Source: Cellulomonas citrea (GTDB taxonomy: Bacteria > Actinomycetota > Actinomycetes > Actinomycetales > Cellulomonadaceae). Taken from it: a stretch of 40,611 bases of DNA. The notes under the pieces are model-generated. The model was not told where the DNA came from. It made no database searches and saw nothing but the letters and a program-made list of their open reading frames with translations. The stretch is taken from the NCBI RefSeq assembly GCF_009829685.1, contig NZ_VWSD01000010.1, positions 1 through 40,611 of the forward strand, read 5' to 3'. Position 1 is the stretch's first letter. Every line of letters begins with the position of its first letter. The position numbers were made by a program, and so were the translations under genes. Positions 25,372 through 34,034 of this stretch are shown here, in pieces.

Positions 25372-26018
25372 TCGGTGTCCTCCGGGGTCGGGGCGGCGGC
25401 ATGGGCCGCGTCGCGGTACGCCTGCCAGTCGGCGAGCATCCGGCGCTGGTAGCCGGTGAGCCACGTGATGTAGAGCCGGGCGTTGGTGAGCCGCAGCAGC
25501 GGGCCGGCGTCGGGGTGCTCGGCCGTCGGCGCGGTTGCGTCGGGCTGGGCGTCCGACGGGGTGGTCGGCTCGCCGCCCGCCGTAGCACCGGGGATCACGG
25601 CGAAGCCGGTGTCGATGACGTCCTGCAGCCGCTGCAGGTAGTGCCGCTCCCCGCCGAGGAACGACCCCCAGATGTCGTCCTCGACGCGGAAGTAGTGGTT
25701 GCGGTCGCCGGGGATGACGTGCCGCTTGAGGAACCCCACGTCGACGAGCTGGCGGGTGGACGTCGAGACCGCGCCCGCGCTGGCGTGCAGCATGGTCGCG
25801 ATCTGGGTGCTCGACAGGTACGGCTCGTCGAGGATCATGAGCAGCCCCATGATCCGGCCCTCCATCCGCGGGTTGCCGGCCGTCGCCCAGACGAGCGCGA
25901 ACTGCTCGACGAACTGCGTGCGGGCCTGGTCCAGCACCGGCAGCGCGGGCGGCGCGTCGGTCGCGGGGGCGTCGGACGGGAGGGACGAGGCGGGCGTCAC
26001 GCCGGCGGTGTCGGTCAC
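25368..26018 (-). CDS. GbsR/MarR-like transcriptional regulator
   Basis: A 216-residue protein. After a Pro/Ala-rich start of 30 residues comes FVEQFALVWATAGNPRMEGR and IMGLLMI, the hallmark start of GbsR-like winged-helix regulators. The helix-turn-helix is LSSTQIATMLHASAGAVSTS, the wing LVDVGFLKRHVIPGDRNHYF. A low-complexity acidic stretch at about 145-172 separates an extra C-terminal helix. GbsR proteins repress genes for uptake or conversion of a small molecule they sense. Lying inside the transporter operon and overlapping genes at both ends, it probably autoregulates this operon, perhaps sensing an imported peptide or its product. Confidence 0.85.
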   Translation of the reverse strand: MTDTAGVTPASSLPSDAPATDAPPALPVLDQARTQFVEQFALVWATAGNPRMEGRIMGLLMILDEPYLSSTQIATMLHASAGAVSTSTRQLVDVGFLKRHVIPGDRNHYFRVEDDIWGSFLGGERHYLQRLQDVIDTGFAVIPGATAGGEPTTPSDAQPDATAPTAEHPDAGPLLRLTNARLYITWLTGYQRRMLADWQAYRDAAHAAAPTPEDTE

Positions 26019-27478
26019 ACGCTCACCCTAGGGAGCCGGGTCATCGCCGTGCGCCGCTCCAGGAAGCGTTCGACCGGCCAGCTCGTCATCCCGCCGACCC
26101 GCAGCCATGCGGGCCCGTCGGGTCCTGCCGGGCCGACCTCGATGCGCTCACCGCACGACCCGAACCCGGGCCCGGCGGCCACCTGCAGCCCCTCGGGGGT
26201 GATGAGGACCTCCTCCAGCCCGGCCAGCGGGTCGGGGGTGGTGGGGTGCAGCACGACGAGCCGTCCCCCGAGCTCGACGAGGTCGGTGCGACCCCACAGG
26301 TCGACGAACCGTCCGGTGACCCCGGCGGGCACCGTCGGCAGCTCCTCGGCCGGGGTGCTCGGCCCGGTGCCGCGCCCGCGCCCGGGGTGCAGCGCGACCT
26401 CGATGAGGTGCACCAGCCCGACGGCCAGCTCGTGCGCCGGCCCGTCGACGGCGTTGGTGAGCACGCACACGACGAGCCCGTCGGTCGGGTCGACGAAGGT
26501 GCGCGTGATGTGCCCGGGGTAGCCGCCGGAGTGCCCGACGAAGGACCGCTCGCCGACGCTCACCAGCTCCATGCCGACGCCGTACCGGCCGGCCTCGACC
26601 CCGTAGGGGCTGACCACGGTCTCCAGCCGCTGCATGAGCCGCTTGGAGTCGTCGGACAGCAGCGTGGTGTCGCCCATGACGTGCGCCTGGGCGTACCGGG
26701 ACAGCTCGTGCGCGGTGGAGTAGAAGCCGGTGGCGGCCGCGAGCGCGCGGGTGTCGACGTGGTCGATGGTCTCCCGGGTGGTCTCCCCGTCGAGCAGCGA
26801 GGTGTGCCCGGCGGCGTACTGCTCGGCGCGTGCCGGGTCGTACTCGGCACCGGTGCGGGTCAGACCGAGCGGCGCGAGCACGGCCGTCGCCAGGTGCTCG
26901 GCGAACGACGTGCCGGTGACGGCCTCGATGACCAGGCCGAGCAGTCCGTAGCCCAGGTTGGAGTACTTGAAGTGCTCGTTGCGGGCGTAGACCTTGCCGT
27001 CCCGGCGCACCCAGTCCAGCAGCGCCTCCCGGTCGGGGAAGTCGCCGATGAGCTGCCAGTAGTCGGCGTCGACGCCGTCACGCAGCACCCCGCCCTGGTG
27101 GCCGAGCAGCTCGCGCACGGTGACCTTGGCGAGCTCGGCACCGGCCAGCTCGGGCACCCACTGCGCGACCGGGTCGTCCAGCCGCAGCCGCCCCGTCTCG
27201 ACGAGCTGCAGCACCGCGGTGCCGGTGAAGGTCTTGGAGTGCGAGGCGATCCGGAACAGGTGGTCGGTGGACAGCGGCTCACCGGTGGTGACGTCGGCCA
27301 GGCCGATCGCGGTGTCGAGCACCACCTCGCCGGCGTACCGCACGCACACCTGGGCGCCGGGGGTGCGCCGCGTCGCCACCTGGGTGGTCAGCCACTCGCG
27401 CAGGTAGGGCGCGGCCGCCCGCAACGTGGCCAGCCGGGCTGCCGTGCGGGCGTCGGACGGGGTCGGGGTGCTGGTCAT
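26015..27478 (-). CDS. cytoplasmic serine hydrolase, class C beta-lactamase/D-aminopeptidase fold
   Basis: A 487-residue serine hydrolase of the beta-lactamase/penicillin-binding-protein-like superfamily (MEROPS S12-like). Ser-x-x-Lys is SHSK at 79-82, Tyr-x-Asn is YSN at 172-174, and the third motif is HSG at 316-318. The last 110 residues are a separate beta-rich domain. There is no signal peptide (start MTSTPTPSDARTAARL), so it acts inside the cell. In a peptide-import operon this points to a peptidase, perhaps on D-residues or amide bonds, rather than antibiotic resistance. ATG 27478 lies two bases past the permease stop and is preferred to the longer frame. Confidence 0.9.
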   Translation of the reverse strand: MTSTPTPSDARTAARLATLRAAAPYLREWLTTQVATRRTPGAQVCVRYAGEVVLDTAIGLADVTTGEPLSTDHLFRIASHSKTFTGTAVLQLVETGRLRLDDPVAQWVPELAGAELAKVTVRELLGHQGGVLRDGVDADYWQLIGDFPDREALLDWVRRDGKVYARNEHFKYSNLGYGLLGLVIEAVTGTSFAEHLATAVLAPLGLTRTGAEYDPARAEQYAAGHTSLLDGETTRETIDHVDTRALAAATGFYSTAHELSRYAQAHVMGDTTLLSDDSKRLMQRLETVVSPYGVEAGRYGVGMELVSVGERSFVGHSGGYPGHITRTFVDPTDGLVVCVLTNAVDGPAHELAVGLVHLIEVALHPGRGRGTGPSTPAEELPTVPAGVTGRFVDLWGRTDLVELGGRLVVLHPTTPDPLAGLEEVLITPEGLQVAAGPGFGSCGERIEVGPAGPDGPAWLRVGGMTSWPVERFLERRTAMTRLPRVSV

Positions 27479-27482
27479 CGGG

Positions 27483-28373
27483 TCAACGCGCCTTCGGGTC
27501 GAGGGTGTCGCGCAGCACGTCACCCAGGGTGATCGTCGCCAGGACGGTGACGACGAGGAACAGGCCGGGGAACACGAGCATGTGCGGGGAGGTCTGGAAG
27601 GTGGCCTGGGCGTTCGCGAGCTGCAGGCCCCACGAGATCGCAGGTGCTCGCAGGCCCAGGCCGAGGAACGTGAGGGTGGACTCGGCGACGATCACGCCGC
27701 CCACGGTGGTGGTGGCCACGGCGAGCACCGGGCCGATCGCGTTCGGCAGCACGTACCGTCCGACGATCCGGCCGGTGCCCAGGCCCATCGCACGGGCCGC
27801 CTCGACGTAGGGGGCGTCCCGCACGGCGCGCACGCTGGCGCGCATGAGCCGGGCCAGCGTCGGCCAGATGAACACCGCGAGCACGAGCGCGATGACGACG
27901 GGGGTGCGCGAACCGATCGCGGTGAGCACGACGACCGCGCCGAGCAGGAACGGGAACCCGAGGAACACGTCGGTGAGCCGGGCGACGAGCGCATCGGCCC
28001 AGCCGCCGCGGTAGCCGGCCAGCGTGCCGAGCACCATCGCGATGACGAGCGCGACCGCGGTGGCGAGCAGGCCGACCGACAGCGACGCCCGGGTGCCGTA
28101 GACGACGTTGGCGTACACGTCGCAGCCCTGCCGGTCGGTGCCGAACACGTGCGCGGCGCTCGGCGGCTGCGAGCCGGAGGCCAGGTCGCACAGCCGCGGG
28201 TCGGGCTGGCCGAACAGCCCGGCGAACAGCTGCGGTGCGACGGCGATGGCCATGAGCAGGCCGAGCGCGGCGACGCAGGCCCAGAACAGCGGGCGTCGGC
28301 GCAGGCTGCGCCAGACGCCGCGGACCGGGGCCTCGGCGTCGACGGACGTGACCTGGGCGGCGACCTCAGACAT
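27483..28373 (-). CDS. oligopeptide ABC transporter permease, DppC type
   Basis: A 296-residue inner-membrane permease with about six helices. A long loop after the first helix (DPRLCDLASGSQPPSAAHVF) leads to FGTDRQGCDVYANVVYGTR, the standard start of the DppC/OppC core. The ATPase-contact loop is EAARAMGLGTGRIVGRYVLP, and the end is DVLRDTLDPKAR. It pairs with the DppB-type permease, whose last codons its start overlaps by eight bases. ATG 28373 was chosen over the longer frame because that extension is cysteine/serine-rich shadow sequence. Confidence 0.95.
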   Translation of the reverse strand: MSEVAAQVTSVDAEAPVRGVWRSLRRRPLFWACVAALGLLMAIAVAPQLFAGLFGQPDPRLCDLASGSQPPSAAHVFGTDRQGCDVYANVVYGTRASLSVGLLATAVALVIAMVLGTLAGYRGGWADALVARLTDVFLGFPFLLGAVVVLTAIGSRTPVVIALVLAVFIWPTLARLMRASVRAVRDAPYVEAARAMGLGTGRIVGRYVLPNAIGPVLAVATTTVGGVIVAESTLTFLGLGLRAPAISWGLQLANAQATFQTSPHMLVFPGLFLVVTVLATITLGDVLRDTLDPKAR

Positions 28374-29298
28374 GGCGGATCCTCGGGTCGAGCACGGAGT
28401 GGAGCAGGTCGACCAGCACGTTGACCACGAGGAACACGAGGATGAGCGAGGTCGCAACCCCGACGACGGTCGGCCCCTCGTGTGCGCGGATGGCCTGGAA
28501 GAGCAGGTTGCCGACGCCGGGCAGGTTGAACACGCCCTCGACGACGACGGTCCCGCCGAGCAGGTAGCCCAGGTCGATCGCGAGGAACGTCGTCACCGGG
28601 ATCGCCGAGCTGCGCAGCACGTGGATGCCGACCACCTGGCGGGGCGTGAGCCCCTTGGCCCACAGCGCGCGCACGTGGTCCGAGCGCATCGTCTCGGCGA
28701 CGGACCCGCGCATCAGCCGGGCCACCGAGGCCAGGCCGAACACCGCGATGACGGCGCCGGGCAGCAGGTAGGCCATCGGCCAGCCGGCGTCGTCCCCGGC
28801 CACCGGGAACCAGCCCAGGTGCAGCCCGAAGAGCAGCTGGGCGGAGACCGCGAGCACGAACACCGGGATCGAGGTGGCCAGGATGGTGCCGGCCAGCACC
28901 ACGCGGTCGCCGAGCCGGCCGGGCCGCAGCCCGGCGTACAGCCCCAGCCCGACGCCGACGACGATCTCGATGCCCCATGCGGTGAGCGCGAGCGCGATGG
29001 TGGTGGGCCAGCGCACGGCCATCTTGGCGGCGACGGACTGGCCGGCGAAGTTCTGCCCGAGGTCGCCGTGCAGCAGCCCGCCGAGGTAGCGCAGGTACTG
29101 CTGGAGCACCGGTTCGTCGAGGTGGTAGCGCACCCGCAGCGCGGCCTGCACGCTCGCGGGCAGCGGCCGGTCACCCCCGAGGGCGGCGATGGGGTCGCCG
29201 GGCAGCGCGAACACGGCCAGGTAGATGAGCAGCGTGACGCCGAGGAAGACGAGCAGGAGCTCGGCGAGCCGGCGCAGGGTGTAGCGGGTGGCGCTCAC
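28366..29298 (-). CDS. oligopeptide ABC transporter permease, DppB type
   Basis: A 310-residue permease with six predicted helices. The first 35 residues (YTLRRLAELLLVFLGVTLLI) and the loop with YHLDEPVLQQYLRYLGGLLH match DppB/OppB. The cytoplasmic ATPase-contact loop is RALWAKGLTPRQVVGIHVL, and the C-terminus is DLLHSVLDPRIRHV. It forms the translocation pore with the DppC-type partner. The GTG start overlaps the stop of the carboxypeptidase gene (GTGA at 29295-29298). Confidence 0.95.
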   Translation of the reverse strand: MSATRYTLRRLAELLLVFLGVTLLIYLAVFALPGDPIAALGGDRPLPASVQAALRVRYHLDEPVLQQYLRYLGGLLHGDLGQNFAGQSVAAKMAVRWPTTIALALTAWGIEIVVGVGLGLYAGLRPGRLGDRVVLAGTILATSIPVFVLAVSAQLLFGLHLGWFPVAGDDAGWPMAYLLPGAVIAVFGLASVARLMRGSVAETMRSDHVRALWAKGLTPRQVVGIHVLRSSAIPVTTFLAIDLGYLLGGTVVVEGVFNLPGVGNLLFQAIRAHEGPTVVGVATSLILVFLVVNVLVDLLHSVLDPRIRHV

Positions 29299-30683
29299 GC
29301 CTGGACCTCCGTGCGCAGCAGGTGGGACATGACCAGGGTCGCCGCCACCTGCACGCCGACCAGCCGTTCGAGGGGCGCGGGGACCAGCTCGGTGGCCAGC
29401 GCCTCGGCCAGCCAGGCGTCGAACTGCTCGCCCAGCCGCGCGCGCACCGCACGCAACGGGTGCGGGCCGACACCGGCGTCCAGCTCGGCGTCCAGCGCAC
29501 GCAGCGCCATCCCGGTGAACCGCAGCCGGAAGGAGTGCAGCACCTCGGTGTTGGAGTGCACCTCGGCGACGGTCGCGGGCCGGTCGTTGGCCGGGTCGTC
29601 GACCCGGGCGCGTTCGGCGAGGGCGGCCTGCACCATGACGGGGGCGAACGCCTGCGTGGCGCGCAGCGTCGGGGTGCGCCAGGTCAGGTGCGGGCCGGCG
29701 GCGGCGAGGGCGTCGGTGAGCACCTGGCCGAGCTCGGCGAGCCGGTCGGCCTTGGTGGCGAGCACCTGCCGGTAGGACGTCGTGGTCGCGGTGCGGTCGT
29801 CGCAGGCGGGGTGCGTCCAGTAGGGCAGCTCGGCCACGAGGGAGAGCGTGCCGTACCGGTCGGCGTACGCGGCCGACGAGTTGCCGGACGGCACCTGCGT
29901 GGGGTCGAGGCCGAGGGCGACCATGTGGTCGATCTCCGTGCCGGCGTCGATCATGCCGAACACGCCGGTGCCCAGGACGGGGGCCAGCGGGCTCTCCGGC
30001 TCACCGTCGTCGAGCGGCAGGCCGAGCGCGGCCGGGATGGCCTGCAGCGCCTCGACCGCCCCGGGCAGCTCGCGGGTGAGGTAGTAGTAGACGCCGCCGG
30101 ACTCGCCGTTGTGCAACGAGACCAGCAGGTCGGGGCGCACCTCGTCGACGAGCCGCATGAGCGCCTGGGTCTCGGGCAGCACCTGGTCGAACCAGAAGCC
30201 GGCGTGGTCCAGCGGGAAGGACCACTCCACCTGCTCGGCCGGGGCCGGGCGGTAGAAGCCGCGGAAGTACGCCGCCCGGTCGGTCGGGGTGGTGAACCAG
30301 GACTCGTTGAGCCGGGTGCCGTCCGGGTCGATGCAGGGCACGAACCACCAGGTCGCGTCGTGCTCGGCGCGCAGCTGCTCGTCCTGCACGAGCGTGGTGG
30401 CCAGGTGCCGCACGGTGTGCAGGCCGATCGGCTCGTTGGGGTGCACGCCGGCGACGAGCAGCAGCGCGCGGGGGCCGTCGCCGACGGCGTAGGCGTGCAG
30501 CGGCTCCCCGGTGCGCGACGAGCCGATCCGACGGCGGCGCACGAGCGCGGGGTGCGCGGCGCGCAGCTCCTCGAAGGAGGCGACGAGCTCGTCGACCGTC
30601 GGGAAGGTGGTGGTGGGGGGGACCCGGCGGGCCCGCCCGAGGATGTCCTCGAGCGGGCCCGCCGTGCTGGCGGCGTCGGTCAT
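29295..30683 (-). CDS. M14-family zinc carboxypeptidase-like enzyme
   Basis: A 462-residue metallopeptidase-like protein. Zinc ligands: HPNE at 81-84 and His191 in SLHNGE. The probable catalytic glutamate is Glu285 in VAELPYW. CIDPDGTRLNESWF at about 117-130 is typical of M14 enzymes. There is no signal peptide, so it is cytoplasmic. It sits between the binding protein and permeases of a peptide importer, five bases after the former and overlapping the latter, so it likely trims the imported peptide. Related M14 enzymes cut gamma-D-glutamyl-diaminopimelate or ordinary C-terminal residues; which applies is not known. The C-terminal 150 residues are helical and unassigned. Confidence 0.88.
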   Translation of the reverse strand: MTDAASTAGPLEDILGRARRVPPTTTFPTVDELVASFEELRAAHPALVRRRRIGSSRTGEPLHAYAVGDGPRALLLVAGVHPNEPIGLHTVRHLATTLVQDEQLRAEHDATWWFVPCIDPDGTRLNESWFTTPTDRAAYFRGFYRPAPAEQVEWSFPLDHAGFWFDQVLPETQALMRLVDEVRPDLLVSLHNGESGGVYYYLTRELPGAVEALQAIPAALGLPLDDGEPESPLAPVLGTGVFGMIDAGTEIDHMVALGLDPTQVPSGNSSAAYADRYGTLSLVAELPYWTHPACDDRTATTTSYRQVLATKADRLAELGQVLTDALAAAGPHLTWRTPTLRATQAFAPVMVQAALAERARVDDPANDRPATVAEVHSNTEVLHSFRLRFTGMALRALDAELDAGVGPHPLRAVRARLGEQFDAWLAEALATELVPAPLERLVGVQVAATLVMSHLLRTEVQA

Positions 30684-30688
30684 CGAGC

Positions 30689-32314
30689 TCAGGAACCGTC
30701 CGCCATGACGACCTGGGTGAGCGTCGGGTTACCCACCGCGGAGGTCGGCAGGTTCTTCACCCGGTCGGAGACGACGTAGGAGTACGCCTCGTCGAACAGC
30801 GGGACGGCGGGGAACTCGGCCAGGATGCGCTCCTGCGCGGCCTTGTACGCCGCGGCTGCCTTGTCGGCGTCCACCTGGGCGTCGGCCGTCTTGAGCAGGC
30901 TGGCGACCTGGTCGTCGTACCAGGGGACGCAGTTGTCGCAGCCGCCGCCCTTGACGAAGAAGGCGCGCAGGTGGTTCTGCTGGCTGGGGTAGAGGGCGCC
31001 CCAGCGGGAGAAGAACGGACCGGGGGCCTTCTGGTTGAGCCGGGTCTGGTAGAACTCGGCCCAGTCGGTGCTGGCCTGGGCGACGGCGTCGATCCCGAGG
31101 TTCTGGCGCAGCTGGTTGGCGATGGCGGTGTAGAACGCGTCCGCCCCGATGCCGCCCGGGTAGTAGACGGTCATGGTGCCGGAGAAGCCGCCGGCCTGTG
31201 CGAGCAGGGCCTTGGCCTTGTCGGGGTGGAACTCGCACAGCTCACCGCACAGCCCGACGGGGGTGCCGAGCTCGATGGCCGGGGTGAAGGCCGTCGCGGG
31301 GCTGTAGAGGCCGCCGTAGATCTGCTCGTTGATGGTCTTCCGGTCGATCGCCATCGAGATGGCCTGCCGGACCTTGATGTCCTGGTACCGCGGGTCGTAG
31401 AGCGGCAGGCCGAGGTAGGCGATGCCGGCGGCCTTGAACGCGTAGAGGCGGTCGCCGAAGTCGGTCTTGGCCTGGATGAGCTTGTCGGCGCCGACGCCGG
31501 CGACGTCGAGGTTGCCGGCCTGCACGTCGGTGTAGGCCGTCGCGGTGTCGGTGTAGGGCACGAACGCGATCTCGTCGACCGTGCCGGGGGTGCCCTTGTA
31601 GTCGGCGTACTTCTTGACGGTGATCGTCTCGCCCTCGGCGTAGTCGCCGACGATCTCGTACTGGCCGTTGCCGATGGGGTGCTTGTTGTAGGCGGCCAGG
31701 TCGGCGGACGCGCCCTTGGGCATCGGGTACATGGCCGTCTGGCCCTGGGACAGCTGGAGCGGGAACTGCCCGTCGGGGCCGTCGAGGGTGACCGTGAAGG
31801 TCTGGTCGTCGACGACCTTGAGGCCGGACATCTCCTTGACGGTGGGGGTGGCACCGCCGGCCGGGTTGAGGTCCGTGTAGCCGACGACGTGCGCGAGCTG
31901 CCCGGAGTTCTCGAAGGCGTTCGGGCCGTAGGCGACGGTGTTCCAGCTGTCGACGTAGTCCTGGGCGGTGACCGGGCTGCCGTCCTGGAACGTCCAGCCC
32001 TTCTTGAGCGTGATGGTCCAGGTGGTCGCGTCGTCGGAGGTGACGGAGTCGGCGGCGACGTAGGTGAGCTTGCCGCTGTCGTCGATCCAGGTGAGCGGGG
32101 CCCACACGGCCATGTCGAAGTCGTAGGCGACGGTGTTGCGCCCCGGGATGAGGTAGCCGGGGTCGGTGGACTGCACGCGCAGCGTGACGGGCGCGGCGTT
32201 GGTGGCGCCGCCGGTGCTGCTGGTGGATCCAGATCCGCCGCTGCAGGCGGTGAGCATGAAGGTCAGCCCCAGGGCGGCGGCTGCCACCTTGGTCCGTGCT
32301 CGGGTGCGGGACAT
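30689..32314 (-). CDS. oligopeptide-binding lipoprotein of ABC importer (SBP_bac_5)
   Basis: A 541-residue extracellular binding protein. The signal ends in lipobox LTAC with the lipidated cysteine at 24, followed by a serine/glycine/threonine tether. The family 5 solute-binding pattern is clear: WTITLKKGWTFQDGSPVTAQ, then DYVDSW, and VRQAISMAIDRKTINEQIYG. It captures the substrate for the two permeases. ATG 32314 follows AGGAGAATGC. It is the first gene of the operon and has the only sizeable AT-rich upstream region nearby, with two inverted repeats. Confidence 0.95.
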   Translation of the reverse strand: MSRTRARTKVAAAALGLTFMLTACSGGSGSTSSTGGATNAAPVTLRVQSTDPGYLIPGRNTVAYDFDMAVWAPLTWIDDSGKLTYVAADSVTSDDATTWTITLKKGWTFQDGSPVTAQDYVDSWNTVAYGPNAFENSGQLAHVVGYTDLNPAGGATPTVKEMSGLKVVDDQTFTVTLDGPDGQFPLQLSQGQTAMYPMPKGASADLAAYNKHPIGNGQYEIVGDYAEGETITVKKYADYKGTPGTVDEIAFVPYTDTATAYTDVQAGNLDVAGVGADKLIQAKTDFGDRLYAFKAAGIAYLGLPLYDPRYQDIKVRQAISMAIDRKTINEQIYGGLYSPATAFTPAIELGTPVGLCGELCEFHPDKAKALLAQAGGFSGTMTVYYPGGIGADAFYTAIANQLRQNLGIDAVAQASTDWAEFYQTRLNQKAPGPFFSRWGALYPSQQNHLRAFFVKGGGCDNCVPWYDDQVASLLKTADAQVDADKAAAAYKAAQERILAEFPAVPLFDEAYSYVVSDRVKNLPTSAVGNPTLTQVVMADGS

Positions 32315-32367
32315 GCATTCTCCTGGGTCGGGGGGTGGAGTGCCGGTCGTCCGTCCGGGGTGGGCCT

Positions 32368-32379
32368 AGGCAAGTGCCT
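32368..32379. promoter_or_regulatory. short palindrome upstream of the peptide operon
   Basis: AGGCA and TGCCT are inverted around two bases, with partial extension on each side (CCT, TGG). It lies 54 bases upstream of the binding-protein ATG, downstream of a TTGACC at 32397-32392 on the minus strand. It could be an operator. Confidence 0.35.
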
Positions 32380-32411
32380 GGCACCCCACCCGGTCAAGGG
32401 TTTCGCTTCGG

Positions 32412-32436
32412 AAAGTTCAGTACGAAATGAATCTTT
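32412..32436. promoter_or_regulatory. AT-rich imperfect inverted repeat in the divergent promoter region
   Basis: AAAGTTCA and TGAATCTTT form an inverted repeat with one bulged base around GTACGAAA. It is strikingly AT-rich for this genome and lies between the peptide operon and the PaiB-like gene. The GbsR-like regulator of the operon is a natural candidate to bind it. Confidence 0.45.
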
Positions 32437-32484
32437 AACGTGCCGGTCACATGGCTCCTCAGGGCCGCGTGGTCTCATGGCACC

Positions 32485-33120
32485 GTGATCGAGACCCCGG
32501 ACCACGCCGTGCCGGACGAGCAGTGGGTGCGCGACCTCGTGCACGACGAGGGCTGGGGCGTGCTCGTCACCTCCGGCGACCGCGGCCTGGTCGCCTCGCA
32601 CGTGCCCGTCGTGCTCGACGCCGACGCGGACGGCCTCGTCGTGCTCGGCCACCTCGGGCGGCCCGACGACCAGACCCACGGCCTCGACGGTGTGCGCGAG
32701 TCCCTGCTCGTCATCACCGGGCCGTACGGCTACGTCTCCCCCGGCTGGTACGGCTACACCCCCGCGCTGCCCACCTGGAACTACGTCGCCGCCCACCTGC
32801 ACGGCGTCGCGCACCCGCTCAACGCCAAGGAGACGTGGGACGTGCTCGGCGCCACCGTCGACCGCTGGGAGACGCCGCTGACCGAGCCGGTGCAGCTGGA
32901 CGAGGTGGGCACCTACGCCCGCCGCGTCGCCACCGGCACCACCGGCTTCCGGTTCGTCGTCGACCGCTGGCAGGCCAAGGCCAAGCTCAGCCAGGACAAG
33001 CCCCGCGCCGTCGCCGAACGCGTGCACGACGCCCTCGCCGGCGGCGACCCGGTCTACACCAACCCGCGGCTGGCGGCCGCGATGCGGGCGGAGCTCGACC
33101 GGCGGGAGGGGTGGGGGTGA
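32485..33120 (+). CDS. PaiB-like FMN-binding (split-barrel) protein
   Basis: A 211-residue protein of the PaiB family, described as FMN-binding negative regulators. It has the early W-V-L-V-T strand pattern (DEGWGVLVTSGDRGLVASHV), the central GPYGYVSPGWYGYTPALP and PTWNYVAAHLHGVAHPL, and the late GFRFVVDRWQAKAKLSQDK. GTG 32485 fits the family N-terminus; a GTG 15 codons upstream would add unrelated residues, and neither has a strong ribosome binding site. It is divergent from the peptide operon; a shared control region is possible but unproved. Confidence 0.88.
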   Translation: MIETPDHAVPDEQWVRDLVHDEGWGVLVTSGDRGLVASHVPVVLDADADGLVVLGHLGRPDDQTHGLDGVRESLLVITGPYGYVSPGWYGYTPALPTWNYVAAHLHGVAHPLNAKETWDVLGATVDRWETPLTEPVQLDEVGTYARRVATGTTGFRFVVDRWQAKAKLSQDKPRAVAERVHDALAGGDPVYTNPRLAAAMRAELDRREGWG

Positions 33121-33132
33121 GGGTGCTCCCGG

Positions 33133-33205
33133 TGGGCCCCCTGGGGATCGAACCCAGAACCCGCGGATTAAAAGTCCGCTGCTCTGCCAGTTGAGCTAGA
33201 GGCCC
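33133..33205 (-). tRNA. tRNA-Lys (UUU)
   Basis: The 73-nt cloverleaf is complete: acceptor GGGCCTC with GGGGCCC (one T-G pair), D arm AGCTC...GAGC, anticodon stem GCGGA/TCCGC with loop CTTTTAA (anticodon TTT), and T arm CTGGG-TTCGATC-CCCAG. The discriminator base is A, and the CCA end is not fully encoded. The 5' end faces the defence-like island. Confidence 0.96.
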
Positions 33206-33318
33206 GGCGTGTGCGGCGCGGGCGCCCGTTGCAGGAGCGTGGAGGCCCGGACCGGTGCCACGACGACGGCACGAGGGTACGCGGTCGCCGGGGATGGCGG
33301 CGGCCCTGGGGCGCCAGG

Positions 33319-33975
33319 TCAGGGCCGGGCGAGCTCCTTGTCGTAGCCCTGGCCGACCAGCCAGCTCAGGACGTCGAACACGCGCAGGACCGAGATGTCG
33401 CTCCCCAGACCGGCCTCGGCCCGGACTCGTTCGAGGTGGTGCTCGTGGGCACCCTCACCGGCCACCAGCCAGGCGCGCAACGGTTCCCAGAACGGCCCGG
33501 CCCCCAACGCCAGCTCTCTCTCGACCACGCTGTCGCGGATCGGCACGAGGTGCGGGCGCTTGCGCGCGACCAGCTTGGACGCCGTGGTCGGGCCGATGTC
33601 CTTGATGTCGCGGAGCTCGGCGTAGAGCCGCCACGCGGGCCAGTCGGGGGTGATCGCGCCCGCAGCCACCCGGCCGAGCGTGAGGTCGGTGGGGACCTGC
33701 CGGAGCAGCTCGTGCAGCCGGTTGCGGCGGTGCACCAGGATCTCCAGCGCCGCATCACGGACCACCTCGACGGACAGCATCGAGACCGCGACCAGGTCCT
33801 CGGCGGTGAGCTCGTCCGCGATCGCGGGCCGGTCACCGCCACCACCGAGCCGCTCGAAGTGCGCTCCGGTGAAGCGTCCGGCCGGCCGTGGCGTGAAGTA
33901 GCGGCGGACCAGTCGCGCGGCCACCTCGGCGTTCTCCGGGCGAAGGTAGAACCCCAGGTCCTCAGAGACGTCCAC
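33319..33975 (-). CDS. DUF6308-like protein with helix-hairpin-helix-like segment
   Basis: A 218-residue soluble protein resembling actinobacterial DUF6308 proteins. It begins VDVSEDLGFYLRPENAEVAA and has YFTPRPAGRFTGAHFERLGG. Residues about 130-160 (ELRDIKDIGPTTASKLVARK, then RPHLVPIRDSVV) look like a helix-hairpin-helix DNA-contact element as in base-excision glycosylases. No catalytic set is identified. GTG 33975 follows GGAGGAACC, a strong site. It is downstream of the helicase gene on the same strand, with a 160-base gap holding a coding remnant. Function is unknown. Confidence 0.75.
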   Translation of the reverse strand: MDVSEDLGFYLRPENAEVAARLVRRYFTPRPAGRFTGAHFERLGGGGDRPAIADELTAEDLVAVSMLSVEVVRDAALEILVHRRNRLHELLRQVPTDLTLGRVAAGAITPDWPAWRLYAELRDIKDIGPTTASKLVARKRPHLVPIRDSVVERELALGAGPFWEPLRAWLVAGEGAHEHHLERVRAEAGLGSDISVLRVFDVLSWLVGQGYDKELARP

Positions 33976-34034
33976 GGTTCCTCCACTGCTGTCGACGGGA
34001 ACGGAGACCCGTCGGCGACGGGTCGATCTGGCGC

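Noticed and set aside
26015-27478. Antibiotic-resistance beta-lactamase
   Set aside because: No export signal, an extra C-terminal domain, and location in a peptide-import operon point to an intracellular peptidase-like role.
33133-33205. tRNA-Lys as an attachment site for the island
   Set aside because: No second copy of the tRNA 3' end and no integrase is visible; the island lies on the 5' side of the tRNA.
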